A stretch of 52,271 nucleotides of DNA from Vibrio sp. 10N.286.49.B1 (GTDB lineage: Bacteria > Pseudomonadota > Gammaproteobacteria > Enterobacterales > Vibrionaceae): positions 1-52,271 of the forward strand of contig NZ_MCUW01000022.1 of the NCBI RefSeq assembly GCF_002873335.1. Reading direction: 5' to 3'. The notes beneath the pieces were generated by a model, which saw only the letters and a list, made by a program, of their open reading frames with translations, did not search any database and was not told the origin of the DNA. The position numbers and the translations under genes are program-made. Shown one piece after another: positions 43,182-52,271 of this stretch (positions are counted from its first letter, which is position 1; every line of letters begins with the position of its first letter).

Positions 43182-45572
43182 CTAACGTTTTAAAACCGTC
43201 ATTGAACCTACTTGTTTGAGTGTGTCTGAGGCGTCATATTCGACGACAAACTGCTTAAACTGATTCAGCGTCAGAGGCTTGCTAAGGTAGTATCCTTGGA
43301 GGTAGTTACAATCAATTTGTCGCAAGTATTCACATTGATACGCACTTTCTACCCCCTCACCTACGACTTTTGCACCGCAAGCATGAGCCAGAGCAGCAAT
43401 CGCATTCAACATGGATTTATCATTGTCATTATTATCTAGATTCGAAACAAACTCTTTATCGACTTTCAGTTCATCTACGGGGTACCGTAACAACTGGTTA
43501 ATCGAAGCATACCCAGTTCCAAAATCATCAATTGATATTTTAAATCCTTTCTCACGCAGATTAGCAATCATGTTCGTGGTTTCATCAGAGCTTTTTACGT
43601 AACTTGTTTCTGTTAGCTCAAGTGTCACAATATGACTAGGAATACCCGCCACTTCCGTTGCTCTCAGAATATCTTCAGTGAAACTACGGTTATATAACTC
43701 TAGCGCAGAAATATTAATGGACATCGTACCGGTGTATTGAATCTCACGCCTCAAGAGAGCAAGCGTTTCCAATGCATGATGAAATACCCAATAATCGATT
43801 TTAGTAATGAGATCAGCTTTCTCCGCTATCGGTATAAACTCTTCGGGACCAGAATCAATGGCAAGCAATCGCGGACATCTCAATAGCACCTCAAACCCTG
43901 CTATCTTGAGCGATTTTGCATCAAATAACGGCATAAAATTCAAGACAAACCCATCATCATCGATGCTTTCCAACAAGAGCCGTTCGATATCTTTACGTCT
44001 AGCCAGCTGTTGTACAATTTTTTCGTCAACTAAAACGATGCTATTATCAGCTTTAAAACGTTTTGCAATCAGAAGTGCCTCTTCTGTACCTTTATACCAA
44101 AGACTTCTATCTTGTTGCAGATCCAAAGGGTAGATTGAAATCGCCAATCGGACTGAGAACCTAAAGTTATCAATTTTTAATTCTCCACATAGCTGTTTAT
44201 TAATGTCCTCTATACTTTGAGAAACATCGACCTCGTCATTACTTTCAATCACCGCATAAAACTGATTACCAGAAAAGCGCGCGATGGAATAATCACTGCA
44301 CCCAAACCCGTAATTTGCTTGGTGTCGAGTCACTTGTTTTTTTATTCGAGAGGCAAATTGAATTAATAAACGGTCTCCTAATTTGGTTCCATAAAGATCA
44401 TTCACTTTACGAAAATCTTTAATATCCCAACATACCACATACGTATGTTTCAAAGAGAAGCTTTCCATACGGCGTTTAATATGAGTAATAAAAGAGTTTC
44501 GATTGGCTAGTTTTGTCAAGCCATCAAATTCTGCTTCAAATTTTACTTTTGTTAATGAATCTATATAAGCATTTTTTAGTATGGAGACTTCATCTTTTTC
44601 TTTTGTCCTTTTGAAGTAACGAAGCTGTAGCCCTCCTTCATTAATTTCTGTGATGAGAGCGATGAGTGGGTTAATTAACTTGAAGCGGAACACTGCATGA
44701 ATTATCCCCATTAAGCATAAACCAACCAATATAGTGTATACCAACATTTGAAAGGCCAAATGCTCTTTTATTTCTTGAAAATAATTGTCATGTAATTCAA
44801 ACCCAACATTAAAATAGCGATTACTCACCACAGATTTGAAAGTGCTAGCACGTACTGAAACCTCGACACTTTGAGTTAAAGGCTGTACCACTCTGAGCGG
44901 TGTAGTTGCCAAGGTCAGCCCCTTCGTTTCCTTAGCGAGTCTTTCTAAGTTATTGATTTGATGTAGCGGACCATCAACAACTAGTAGGGTTCGTTCAGTC
45001 AGATGATGTGAGCGTTCGTCGCTAGGAAGTAACAACGGAGCAAAAGCCGCAACATAGATGTAGCGAATTTCACCACTTGCGACGCGATAAGACTGGCCTA
45101 GGTCTACGAAACTGTCTCCATTTCTAACCATTGAATGACTATCAAATATCACCTGATAGACTTCATTTGGCATTGTAGGCGCTTGAAAAGGATCGGGTTT
45201 ATAGGTAGACACGATCACTTCTAATTCGGGATTCACAACATACATCTGTATGTCACCTAACAACGACGCGTGGTGATTAGCGACACTTCGGCTTATATTT
45301 CTCTCTAGGTAGCGAATACTCGAAGTAGATTGCGCGTTTTGTAAATAGCGCACAAACGCCGCTGAATTCGAGAGTTCATATAACACACCTTGTATCGCTT
45401 GTTGTTCATATTCGCTAGCTTTCAACGAATCTTTAGTCGCGCGCTGCCATTTAGCCACTTCAATTTCATTAAAATGTCTGAGCTCTATTGTGTAGATTCC
45501 CATCGATGCGGCAAATAATAAAACGCATAAAGCGGGAAACAAATAAAAGTAGAGTCGCTTTATTAATGTCAT
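43182..45572 (-). CDS. mbaA: MbaA-like GGDEF/EAL membrane protein (polyamine-linked c-di-GMP phosphodiesterase)
   Basis: A 796-residue inner-membrane protein. A periplasmic sensor region lies between membrane segments at about 10-28 and 270-295. A HAMP-like stretch, a GGDEF-like domain and an EAL domain follow. The cyclase motif is SGNQF (ARFSGNQFYAVIE), so synthesis is improbable. The EAL motifs are complete: GFEVLLRCP, NISALELYN, LTETSY, IDDFGTGYASINQLL and GEGVESAYQCEYLRQ. This matches MbaA of V. cholerae, whose GGDEF is also non-consensus. Its ATG abuts the stop codon of the NspS-like gene, so translation is coupled. Identity with mbaA is by architecture, not alignment. Confidence 0.75.
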   Translation of the reverse strand: MTLIKRLYFYLFPALCVLLFAASMGIYTIELRHFNEIEVAKWQRATKDSLKASEYEQQAIQGVLYELSNSAAFVRYLQNAQSTSSIRYLERNISRSVANHHASLLGDIQMYVVNPELEVIVSTYKPDPFQAPTMPNEVYQVIFDSHSMVRNGDSFVDLGQSYRVASGEIRYIYVAAFAPLLLPSDERSHHLTERTLLVVDGPLHQINNLERLAKETKGLTLATTPLRVVQPLTQSVEVSVRASTFKSVVSNRYFNVGFELHDNYFQEIKEHLAFQMLVYTILVGLCLMGIIHAVFRFKLINPLIALITEINEGGLQLRYFKRTKEKDEVSILKNAYIDSLTKVKFEAEFDGLTKLANRNSFITHIKRRMESFSLKHTYVVCWDIKDFRKVNDLYGTKLGDRLLIQFASRIKKQVTRHQANYGFGCSDYSIARFSGNQFYAVIESNDEVDVSQSIEDINKQLCGELKIDNFRFSVRLAISIYPLDLQQDRSLWYKGTEEALLIAKRFKADNSIVLVDEKIVQQLARRKDIERLLLESIDDDGFVLNFMPLFDAKSLKIAGFEVLLRCPRLLAIDSGPEEFIPIAEKADLITKIDYWVFHHALETLALLRREIQYTGTMSINISALELYNRSFTEDILRATEVAGIPSHIVTLELTETSYVKSSDETTNMIANLREKGFKISIDDFGTGYASINQLLRYPVDELKVDKEFVSNLDNNDNDKSMLNAIAALAHACGAKVVGEGVESAYQCEYLRQIDCNYLQGYYLSKPLTLNQFKQFVVEYDASDTLKQVGSMTVLKR

Positions 45573-46637
45573 TTAATCCCTCAGCGTGTTCATCATCCGG
45601 TCACGATATCTCATATTCTGAGCATCAATATGGCGATACAAAAAGCTTTGATCGAGTCTTTCAAGGGGACTGAGCAAGGAAGTATCATCCTTGCTCGTGC
45701 CCACGTTAAGTGAGAGAACGCCTAACGTGGGTGTTAAAAAGCCGGATATTTTAGCATTTTCGGCTGCTATTTTGGCCTTTGACAAGAACGTCATAACTTG
45801 CCATGTCCCTTTTTTCATTGGCTTACCTGAAGGCGATGCCATGCAGTCTAACCATATTAAGCCCCCTTCTTTAGGCACAACAAAGCGCCAGTCATCATTA
45901 GATTCAAGCTCATTTAAGACGACAACATCTGGTGAAAATCCATAAGCGATATCTATATTTTTGAGTTTGTTTGGCGTGCTAATACTGGAAAGGATGTATT
46001 GATCCATTGCGAGAAAGGGACGTTGAGCTTTGAGTGTTCGATAGGCCGATTTAAGCAATGTTTTATCACTTGTGAACGGGTCGGCATTGAGTGCGAGCAA
46101 AGCAGGAGCAATCGCTTCAATCGGATCGTAATACATACCAACTCGCCCCTTAAGGCGTGCATCGGGTATTAATAGTGTTTTCCACGAATCGACAGGCGTA
46201 ACAAACGCCGACTCGCGATAAAGGATACCACTTGTTCCCCAAGCATAGGGAATACCGTAGTCACCGCACGCCGACATCCAACGAGGGTCATAAGAATGAT
46301 CCAGCTCGGTGAGCATTTTAGAGAGGTTATGAAAGACGCCTTGCCCAGCAAGTTGTTTCAAGCGAACACTTTCAACAATGACTAAATCATAGCTTGATTT
46401 ACGCTCGCTAAGTAGTAATTCGTCACGAAGCGTTTCATCTGAAAAATAACTTTCAACTAATGTAATATCATGCTTAGTTTTAAGCTTTTCAATCACACTC
46501 GACGCCATGTAGGCTTCCCAATTGTAAATGTTGAGCGTCTCCGCGGCATAAACACTTGGTAGGCCCGAGCCAACGGTACCTAGATAGATAATGGTATAAC
46601 TTACAATGCGGCTAAGGTTTATTTGAAATAGCTTCAT
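45573..46637 (-). CDS. nspS: NspS-like periplasmic polyamine-binding protein
   Basis: A 354-residue protein with a signal peptide ending SVYAAE and a PotD/spermidine-binding fold. Visible blocks are LNIYNWEAYMASSVIEKL near residue 35, YDLVIVESVRLKQLAGQGVF near residue 88, GIPYAWGTSGILYRE near residue 128 and FVVPKEGGLIWLDCMASPSG near residue 255. In V. cholerae, NspS binds norspermidine and signals through MbaA to alter biofilm formation. The gene directly precedes an MbaA-like gene here. A paralogous module with a different polyamine ligand is possible. Confidence 0.78.
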   Translation of the reverse strand: MKLFQINLSRIVSYTIIYLGTVGSGLPSVYAAETLNIYNWEAYMASSVIEKLKTKHDITLVESYFSDETLRDELLLSERKSSYDLVIVESVRLKQLAGQGVFHNLSKMLTELDHSYDPRWMSACGDYGIPYAWGTSGILYRESAFVTPVDSWKTLLIPDARLKGRVGMYYDPIEAIAPALLALNADPFTSDKTLLKSAYRTLKAQRPFLAMDQYILSSISTPNKLKNIDIAYGFSPDVVVLNELESNDDWRFVVPKEGGLIWLDCMASPSGKPMKKGTWQVMTFLSKAKIAAENAKISGFLTPTLGVLSLNVGTSKDDTSLLSPLERLDQSFLYRHIDAQNMRYRDRMMNTLRD

Positions 46638-46663
46638 TATGTCACCCTATTGGCACCCTATTC

Positions 46664-47410
46664 TCATTCTGCTTTTTTCTGAGTGGGGTTTGCTACCATA
46701 TCGGTGGTAAGCTCACCCGTTCTCATATTCACAGTGAGCAAGTAGTCGTGTTCTGGGTCACCATAATGCTTAAACACAAATTGATAACGGTGAGAAAACG
46801 ATAATATCGGCACCTCTTCAACAAATGACAGATCATAACCATCTTGCACATAGATCTCTTGAATCTCTGCGTTTTTCTGTGCAATTTCCTGCTCTACACT
46901 TCGGTCGAATTCTTTTTGGACAGAAGGATTACTAGGATAGGATTGACCATCATACTCCATGGTTCGCAGTGCACCGTCGCTCCATACCAAGATATCGCTC
47001 CATCCGTTAGAGCGGCGATCGGAACGCAAAATTGGCTCGCGAGTGACGGTCATCGCGCTGATTTGATGACCTTTGGCGTCAAATATGTAGGCGTTACATC
47101 CACCAGAGCCACAAAAATAACTATCTTGCATCAACACCATTATCTCGCTATTGCCGTCATTATTCAGATCGGCAACACCCGCTTTAAATTTGTAATCTTT
47201 ATCGGTGAGTTTTTGCGGTATTAATATCTTTTGGTTGACGAGAGTATCGACGTTATCAAGGCCATATGACTCAGGTAGTGGTTCCTGAGTACCTTGGGGC
47301 TGACAGCCCACTAAAAAACCAGTCAATATCATTAATGTAGTCGGTATCACTAATCGAGTAGACACCAGTAAGGTAGCAGCAGACAATCCGTTCACAGTAT
47401 TTCCTAACAT
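46664..47410 (-). CDS. Lipoprotein with an EF-hand-like Asp/Asn loop, first gene of the NspS-MbaA operon
   Basis: A 248-residue envelope lipoprotein with lipobox FLVGC near residue 36. The loop DLNNDGNSEIMVL near residue 80 resembles FG-GAP/calcium-binding loops, and CGSGGCNAYIFDAKG near residue 100 likely forms a disulfide. The ATG at 47410 has a poor ribosome site; an in-frame GTG 15 nt later (VNGLSAA) follows AGGA and may be the real start. It ends 26 nt before the NspS-like gene, in which two ATAGGGTG repeats stand at the start. The function is unknown; it may assist the sensor pair. Confidence 0.68.
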   Translation of the reverse strand: MLGNTVNGLSAATLLVSTRLVIPTTLMILTGFLVGCQPQGTQEPLPESYGLDNVDTLVNQKILIPQKLTDKDYKFKAGVADLNNDGNSEIMVLMQDSYFCGSGGCNAYIFDAKGHQISAMTVTREPILRSDRRSNGWSDILVWSDGALRTMEYDGQSYPSNPSVQKEFDRSVEQEIAQKNAEIQEIYVQDGYDLSFVEEVPILSFSHRYQFVFKHYGDPEHDYLLTVNMRTGELTTDMVANPTQKKAE

Positions 47411-47609
47411 CCGTTTATTGAGTTAAGTGTATGAACAGATTGTCAATATCACAAGTGTACTGCGAATGTTGAACATTGCCATTATGTCGAAGCGCATACA
47501 ACAGTCTGTCAGGCTAATAATATTCGCGCCTTGGCGAGCGGAATAATGAATAAAGTATAAACAAACAGCAGGTACTGCTACTGTTACTAGCCAAAGCAAT
47601 GCACATTCG

Positions 47610-49016
47610 TTAACCGATTTCAGCGTAGACGTTGTCATCTTTACAACGACTAATGACACTTACCACCGCTTGGTTTTTGCCTTGTGCTTTGGCTTGGTAC
47701 ATGAGTTTGTCGGCATCGACTAGCGTGGCAAAATCTGAAGCATTTTTATAAACGGCGCATCCAGCACTAAGACTGATCGAAGTAAATTCGACTTCAGGTA
47801 CCCTAAGCCCTCGCACAAGCGCAACGATGCTTTCGACCTGTGATTGTGACCGCCCCACACCTTCACCAATATAAGCAACCGCGAACTCCTCGCCACCTAT
47901 TCGTGCGGCAATTTGATTATCATTGGTCACAGACTTTATAACGCCAGCGACAGCTTGTATCACTAGGTCTCCTTTGATGTGGCCATATCGATCATTAACG
48001 AGTTTGAAATCATCGATATCAAGAATCATAACCGTTAGCGTTGTTCGGGATAATTTATACGCTTCCAAACACTCCATGAATCGCCTCCGATTACAAAGCC
48101 CAGTTAACGCATCAGTTTCAGACAAAACTTTCAGTTCTTTATTGACTAAGGTAAGGCTATCGGTCTTTTTACGGACATTATGCTTGAGCGACACGGCGTA
48201 TACACCAAAGCAAAGACCGATAAAGGCAAGTGCTACTGGTAGCAAAAATTGTGGATACACCGTTTGTATATGCATCCAACGACTTAATATCCTTTGCTTT
48301 TCTTCCGATGAGATATGGTTAAACTTATTGGACACATCTGCCAATATGCTTAGATTAGATTTTGAGGAGGCAATATAAAGCATACCACTGTATAAGTGTT
48401 TAACGTCGACAAACTCCTGCTTAACATCGCCGCTAAGTAAATAATAATTGGCCACTTGTAAGTCAGCACTAAAGGCTAATAATTCTCCCCGTAAAACTGA
48501 CTTAATCATGTTTTCGTTATTAGCAAACGACTTCAGCATAAGATTTGGGAAATGCTCACGAAGGTATTCTTCTTCATAGCCGCCCTTCACAACACCTACC
48601 TGATAATCGTGTTCGCCTTGCAAAAACACATCGGCATCAAAATTAAGCAACTGTCTGTGGAAGTAAAGTTGGGTATCGAGTTTTAGTAAATCCGTTCCAA
48701 ACTCTAAGAATTGGTCACGAACATTTGAACGTAATAGCCCGGCATGGATATGAACCTGCCCTTGCCTGACAAGATCAATTGAAGGTTGCCAGTCAACCAA
48801 CTCAAACATGATATCCACATTATTTACTTCTCCATAGCTCTCCCATAGATCAATCAAAATCCCTGCAGGTTCCCCATTGTCATCAATGTACGAATAAGGT
48901 TTCCAGGCTTTAGAGTTCGTAACGGTCAGTGTTTCATTAGCAGACTGAGCAGTACCAGCACAACAAATCAGAGTTAACGCTAAAAAATAGCGCCATACCG
49001 ACTGTAATAACGCCAC
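47610..49016 (-). CDS. Diguanylate cyclase with a periplasmic solute-binding domain
   Basis: A 468-residue protein: signal sequence ending AQSAN, then an extracytoplasmic SBP_bac_3-type domain (residues 28-255; KPYSYIDDNGEPAGILIDLWESYGEV, FHRQLLNFDADVFLQGEHDYQVGVVKGGYE), a membrane helix near residue 262-282, and a C-terminal GGDEF domain (DALTGLCNRRRFMECLE, ARIGGEEFAVAY). The GGEEF active site is intact, so c-di-GMP synthesis in response to a small ligand, such as an amino acid, is predicted. It is a single gene and, with neighbours, part of a five-gene c-di-GMP cluster. Confidence 0.88.
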   Translation of the reverse strand: MALLQSVWRYFLALTLICCAGTAQSANETLTVTNSKAWKPYSYIDDNGEPAGILIDLWESYGEVNNVDIMFELVDWQPSIDLVRQGQVHIHAGLLRSNVRDQFLEFGTDLLKLDTQLYFHRQLLNFDADVFLQGEHDYQVGVVKGGYEEEYLREHFPNLMLKSFANNENMIKSVLRGELLAFSADLQVANYYLLSGDVKQEFVDVKHLYSGMLYIASSKSNLSILADVSNKFNHISSEEKQRILSRWMHIQTVYPQFLLPVALAFIGLCFGVYAVSLKHNVRKKTDSLTLVNKELKVLSETDALTGLCNRRRFMECLEAYKLSRTTLTVMILDIDDFKLVNDRYGHIKGDLVIQAVAGVIKSVTNDNQIAARIGGEEFAVAYIGEGVGRSQSQVESIVALVRGLRVPEVEFTSISLSAGCAVYKNASDFATLVDADKLMYQAKAQGKNQAVVSVISRCKDDNVYAEIG

Positions 49017-49223
49017 AATTCGTCTCCTGTTGATGTCACAGAAATGGTTAAGGAATATTATGTATAGTCATAATTTATGTGATCTGCTGCCAAGGAATCT
49101 TGTGAATACGATCCGGATCTCATAATTTACATATGTATCAGCAACTGTTGTGAACAACACCGTTTGCATAACGTTTGATACCCAAAAGATTGGTTCGCTG
49201 ATACGAGTGAACTAGCGGAAAAG
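49017..49223. other. Intergenic region between the racemase and DGC genes
   Basis: Holds the DGC promoter and the racemase terminator. No ORF or RNA was recognised. Confidence 0.4.
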
Positions 49224-49260
49224 CGCTAGCAGCAAGATGTATAAAAACCTTGTGCTAGCG
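49224..49260 (-). terminator. Terminator of the racemase gene
   Basis: Twelve-pair stem (CGCTAGCA-CAAG / CTTG-TGCTAGCG with one bulged G) and a 12-nt loop, followed on the minus strand by CTTTT. It lies 26 nt past the racemase stop. Confidence 0.6.
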
Positions 49261-49285
49261 CGACTTAAATATTGAATAGCAACGC

Positions 49286-49990
49286 TCAAGACTCTCTTTC
49301 TTTACCTAAGGCAAAACGAATCGCCGCCTCACTGTGAAGCTGCGTCGTATCATACAAAGGAACCGAGGTATGCTCTTTATTGATCAGCATGGCGATTTCG
49401 GTACAACCAAGAACAATGGCTTGTGCACCCAGCTCTTGAAGGTCTGCCACAACTTCTAAGTAATCTTGACGAGAGTTAGAGTTGATATCACCTTGAACCA
49501 ACTCTTTATAAATAATGTCATGGACAAGCCTGCGTTGAACACCATTTGGCACCAACACCTTGATACCTTTTGCTTCTAAACGGTCCCTATAAAATCGTTG
49601 TTCCATGGTAAACGCAGTGCCTAACAGCCCAACAACCGTTCGCCCATCTTGTAATAATGCCTGTGCGGTCGCATCAGCGATATGAAGTAACGGAATCGAT
49701 ACCTGACATTCTATGTCACTCGCGACTTTGTGCATCGTATTGGTACAGATCAACAAACAATCGGCGCCTGCAGACTCTACTGCTTGTGCGGCATGACCTA
49801 AAATACACGCGGTCTCTTGCCAGTTTCCTTCATGCTGAAGTTTTTCTATTTCCGAAAAATTGACACTGTACAATGCAATTTTAGCGGAGTGAAATCCGCC
49901 TAATGCGTCTTTCACACCTTCATTGATTAATTGATAGTAAGTGGCCGTTGACTCCCAGCTCATACCGCCGAGCAATCCGATCGTTTTCAT
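49286..49990 (-). CDS. Aspartate/glutamate racemase family protein
   Basis: A 234-residue cofactor-independent racemase with two catalytic cysteines. The N-terminal substrate loop is GLLGGMSWESTATYYQLIN, the first Cys is in LLICTNTMHK near residue 83, and the second is in IVLGCTEIAML near residue 195. It resembles E. coli YgeA/RacX, which act on broad-specificity or basic amino acids. No ligand prediction is possible. It is a single gene, upstream of a chemoreceptor transcribed away from it. Confidence 0.87.
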   Translation of the reverse strand: MKTIGLLGGMSWESTATYYQLINEGVKDALGGFHSAKIALYSVNFSEIEKLQHEGNWQETACILGHAAQAVESAGADCLLICTNTMHKVASDIECQVSIPLLHIADATAQALLQDGRTVVGLLGTAFTMEQRFYRDRLEAKGIKVLVPNGVQRRLVHDIIYKELVQGDINSNSRQDYLEVVADLQELGAQAIVLGCTEIAMLINKEHTSVPLYDTTQLHSEAAIRFALGKERES

Positions 49991-50333
49991 TCACTTCATT
50001 CCTTGAGTTGCATATTGGCCGATTAACTTAAGCAAATCCTTGCCAACTGTTCAAGTTACTCATCTCATTGCATTGAAATTCTGATAGCTCACCACATAAC
50101 CTTACTAATTATTAGCCACATTTACGTCACGCTCATTATCGATAAGGCAAAGTGCTCAGACCAGTAAAAATCAGCAAAAATATATTAAAGTAAACCGACA
50201 AGGTACCGATAATATAATCAGCTATACAAAACAGTGTACTCAAAAACTGCTTTGGCATAAAAAATCATAATCATAAGAAGGTCTCAACGACTAACCACCC
50301 CATTGAAAGATGATGTTAAATCAAAGGTAATGT
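49991..50333. other. Divergent promoter region between the racemase and chemoreceptor genes
   Basis: A 343-nt AT-rich spacer with AAAGGTAATGT before the chemoreceptor ATG. No other feature was identified. Confidence 0.45.
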
Positions 50334-52205
50334 ATGAAATTTAGTCACAAAATTGTTTCTGCATCGGCAGCGTTGCTGCTCGTAACAGTCTCTACACTGG
50401 GTGTTACCCAACTGCTCACAGTAAGAAGTGAACTTCAAACCCACATCGATACCAGTATCAATGAACTGATCTCTGGCGTTAAAAACACTATTTCGTACGA
50501 TCTCGATGCTAAACGTGATTTCGCAAGCTCTGTCACCGAATCCATTGAAATTGATCCACTCGACCAAGATTACGTGATTGACATTATTAGCACGCCGACT
50601 CTCAAGCGCACTTTCCAAGCCGTAGGGATTGGTTATGACGATACAGGTTCATTGGTGAGTAATGACGGCTGGATTCCGGATGCTGACTATGATTCTCGCA
50701 CTCGACCTTGGTATAAAGAAGCTAAGGCCGCACGTGAGACCATCATTACCGACCCGTATGTCGACTCGTCGACAAAAAACGTCATCATTTCTCTTGGCTC
50801 ACCTATCAATGATGAAAACGGGCGATTCGTAGGCAGCGTCGTTTTTGATGTTACTCTTACTGCGCTTGCTGAAATGGTAAATCAGACTGACCTCTTTAAT
50901 GCGGGTTACCTATTTGTGGTCACTGATAAAGGGATGACCATTGCTCACCCTGATAGCAACTTTAATGGCCAACCGATTAGTTCATTCCTACCGAATATCT
51001 CCCTAGTTGAAGGTACACAACAACTCAGTTTTGACGGCAAAGATTACCAAGTTAACTTAGTGATGGTTCCTGAAGAAAACTGGTACGTTGGGGCGATCAT
51101 TGATAAAGGTATTGCGTTTTCGGCAATTTCAAAACTACGTGACCAATCCATATTTTTCATCGTAGCAGGCCTGTTAATCAGCGTGATTGCGTTGACGATA
51201 TTAATCCGTTTCTTAATGAAGCCACTAAATGCACTTAACTCTGCCATACAAGACGTCGCTAATGGTCATGGCGACCTGACTCACAGACTCGACACGAATA
51301 CCGATGAGGAGTTCGCAGAGCTAGCTCGAGGATTCAATACATTTACTGAGAATCTTCAAAACCAAATCATTCAATCAAAACAAATTTCTTCGAAAATCAT
51401 GTCGTTGACGCACCAAACGACTGATGGCGCTCAACAATCAGCGCAAGCAATGACCACGCAACTACAAGAGCTAGAACAACTCGCGACAGCAATGAATGAA
51501 ATGGCGAGTACATCGGCAGAAGTGGCCAATAATGCTCAAGGTGCCGCAAGTGCAGCTCAGGAAGCCGACAATGCGACACAAGAAGGCTCGACGGTAGTCA
51601 TGGACACGACTAACGCGATTAGCACCTTGTCTGCCAGTATTGATGACGCGGTTCATGAGGTTCAAGGTCTTGAAACCGCAACCGACAATATCGAAACGAT
51701 CCTTAAAGTGATAAACGATATTGCTGATCAAACGAATCTACTAGCCCTCAATGCCGCTATCGAAGCCGCTCGCGCTGGCGAGTCAGGGCGTGGTTTTGCC
51801 GTGGTCGCCGATGAAGTACGAACATTAGCGCAGCGAACGCAAGAATCAACAACTGAAATCCGCAATATGATAGAGCAATTACAATCAGGTGCTCACTCCG
51901 TGTCAACCGCGATGACACAAAGCAAAGACAGTGCGGTACAGGCTGTTGAGCGTGCACAAAAAGCCAATGATGCATTGGAAAAAATTCGTCAATCTATCAC
52001 GCAAATCTCAGATATGAATATGCAAATCGCAGCGGCGGCAGAAGAGCAAAGCCTCGTAGCTGAGGAAATTAACTCCAATACCGTTAAGATTAAAGATCTC
52101 AGTGAACAAGTATCGAGTGCGGCCTGTGGGGCAAATGAAGCGATGGATGAACAAATTAACAATGTGAGTGAACAAGAGCAGATATTAGGTCGATTTAAAG
52201 TCTAG
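50334..52205 (+). CDS. Methyl-accepting chemotaxis protein with a dCache sensor domain
   Basis: A 623-residue chemoreceptor. The first membrane helix is residues 6-28 and the periplasmic dCache_1 domain is about 33-270. That domain has [18 protein letters not shown] near residue 120 and [18 protein letters not shown] near residue 145, the layout of amino-acid and amine-binding dCache sensors. The second helix is [20 protein letters not shown] near residue 275, then HAMP, then a signalling domain with the hairpin tip [25 protein letters not shown] near residue 480. It controls CheA via CheW. The ligand is unknown. AAAGG precedes the ATG. Confidence 0.92.
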   Translation: MKFSHKIVSASAALLLVTVSTLGVTQLLTVRSELQTHIDTSINELISGVKNTISYDLDAKRDFASSVTESIEIDPLDQDYVIDIISTPTLKRTFQAVGIGYDDTGSLVSNDGWIPDADYDSRTRPWYKEAKAARETIITDPYVDSSTKNVIISLGSPINDENGRFVGSVVFDVTLTALAEMVNQTDLFNAGYLFVVTDKGMTIAHPDSNFNGQPISSFLPNISLVEGTQQLSFDGKDYQVNLVMVPEENWYVGAIIDKGIAFSAISKLRDQSIFFIVAGLLISVIALTILIRFLMKPLNALNSAIQDVANGHGDLTHRLDTNTDEEFAELARGFNTFTENLQNQIIQSKQISSKIMSLTHQTTDGAQQSAQAMTTQLQELEQLATAMNEMASTSAEVANNAQGAASAAQEADNATQEGSTVVMDTTNAISTLSASIDDAVHEVQGLETATDNIETILKVINDIADQTNLLALNAAIEAARAGESGRGFAVVADEVRTLAQRTQESTTEIRNMIEQLQSGAHSVSTAMTQSKDSAVQAVERAQKANDALEKIRQSITQISDMNMQIAAAAEEQSLVAEEINSNTVKIKDLSEQVSSAACGANEAMDEQINNVSEQEQILGRFKV

Positions 52206-52271
52206 AAACGACGCAAAAAGATAGCTGATATTTAAAAGGCACTCCTATGAGTTAATGCCGATCAGTTAAAG

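Noticed and set aside
47423..47659. 78-codon minus-strand frame overlapping the diguanylate cyclase 3' end
   Set aside because: It overlaps a strong gene in another frame, has no ribosome site and reads as low-complexity hydrophobic sequence.

Overview
The window reads as a piece of a Vibrio genome, most likely the smaller chromosome. The evidence is gene content: a convergent cqsA/cqsS pair (CAI-1 quorum sensing, a Vibrio hallmark), a talB-tktB pair behind a SorC-type regulator, a complete rbsDACBKR operon, gltS, clcA, divergent folE/moeA-moeB, and a dense set of cyclic-di-GMP proteins including an NspS/MbaA-like polyamine module. No rRNA, intact tRNA, CRISPR array or prophage was seen.

Layout. 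1-5.2 kb: a BCCT transporter, an exported ParB-like protein, a glycine-zipper lipoprotein and a YqhD-type aldehyde reductase. 5.2-10.2 kb: an accessory island bracketed by two inverted, nearly identical ~70-nt modules that each end in a Rho-independent terminator. Inside are a PhlG-like phloroglucinol hydrolase gene with two operator-like palindromes and a downstream TetR gene, a MITE-like element, and a zinc-ribbon transposase-like protein next to a DnaQ-type 3'-5' exonuclease. 10.2-16.6 kb: the ribose uptake operon on the minus strand, with two copies of an RbsR-type operator and a CRP-like site upstream of rbsD. 16.6-23.9 kb: a PAS-GGDEF-EAL protein with a decayed EAL domain, a DJ-1/PfpI protein lacking its nucleophile, a GST, GltS, a LysR regulator and a COG0523 GTPase. 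24.4-28.3 kb: ClcA, a TDT-family transporter and CqsA. 28.5-34.9 kb: CqsS, FolE, MoeA, MoeB, a small membrane protein and SseA. 34.9-41.3 kb: a VOC protein, a candidate sRNA, a LysR regulator, a SorC-type regulator, TalB and TktB. 41.6-49.0 kb: a signalling cluster with a periplasmic molybdopterin-fold-like protein plus degenerate GGDEF protein, a lipoprotein-NspS-MbaA operon, and a solute-binding-domain diguanylate cyclase. 49.3-52.2 kb: an amino-acid racemase and a dCache chemoreceptor.

How genes work together. Ribose enters through RbsABC, is converted by RbsD and RbsK, and can join the pentose phosphate pathway served by TalB and TktB, with RbsR as likely local repressor. CqsA makes the signal that CqsS reads. 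CqsS residues aligning with the published ligand pocket match the V. harveyi type rather than the V. cholerae type at one key position. The 41.6-49.0 kb cluster looks like several periplasmic ligand sensors feeding c-di-GMP control, with both active and decayed catalytic domains.

The best candidates for something new are the inverted terminator modules around the island, the transposase/exonuclease pair, the PhlG-TetR unit with its palindromes, a family of 18-bp tandem repeats at the 3' ends of rbsR and cqsA, and an unannotated sRNA-like locus near 35.7 kb. All functional calls come from reading the sequence; no database search was run.
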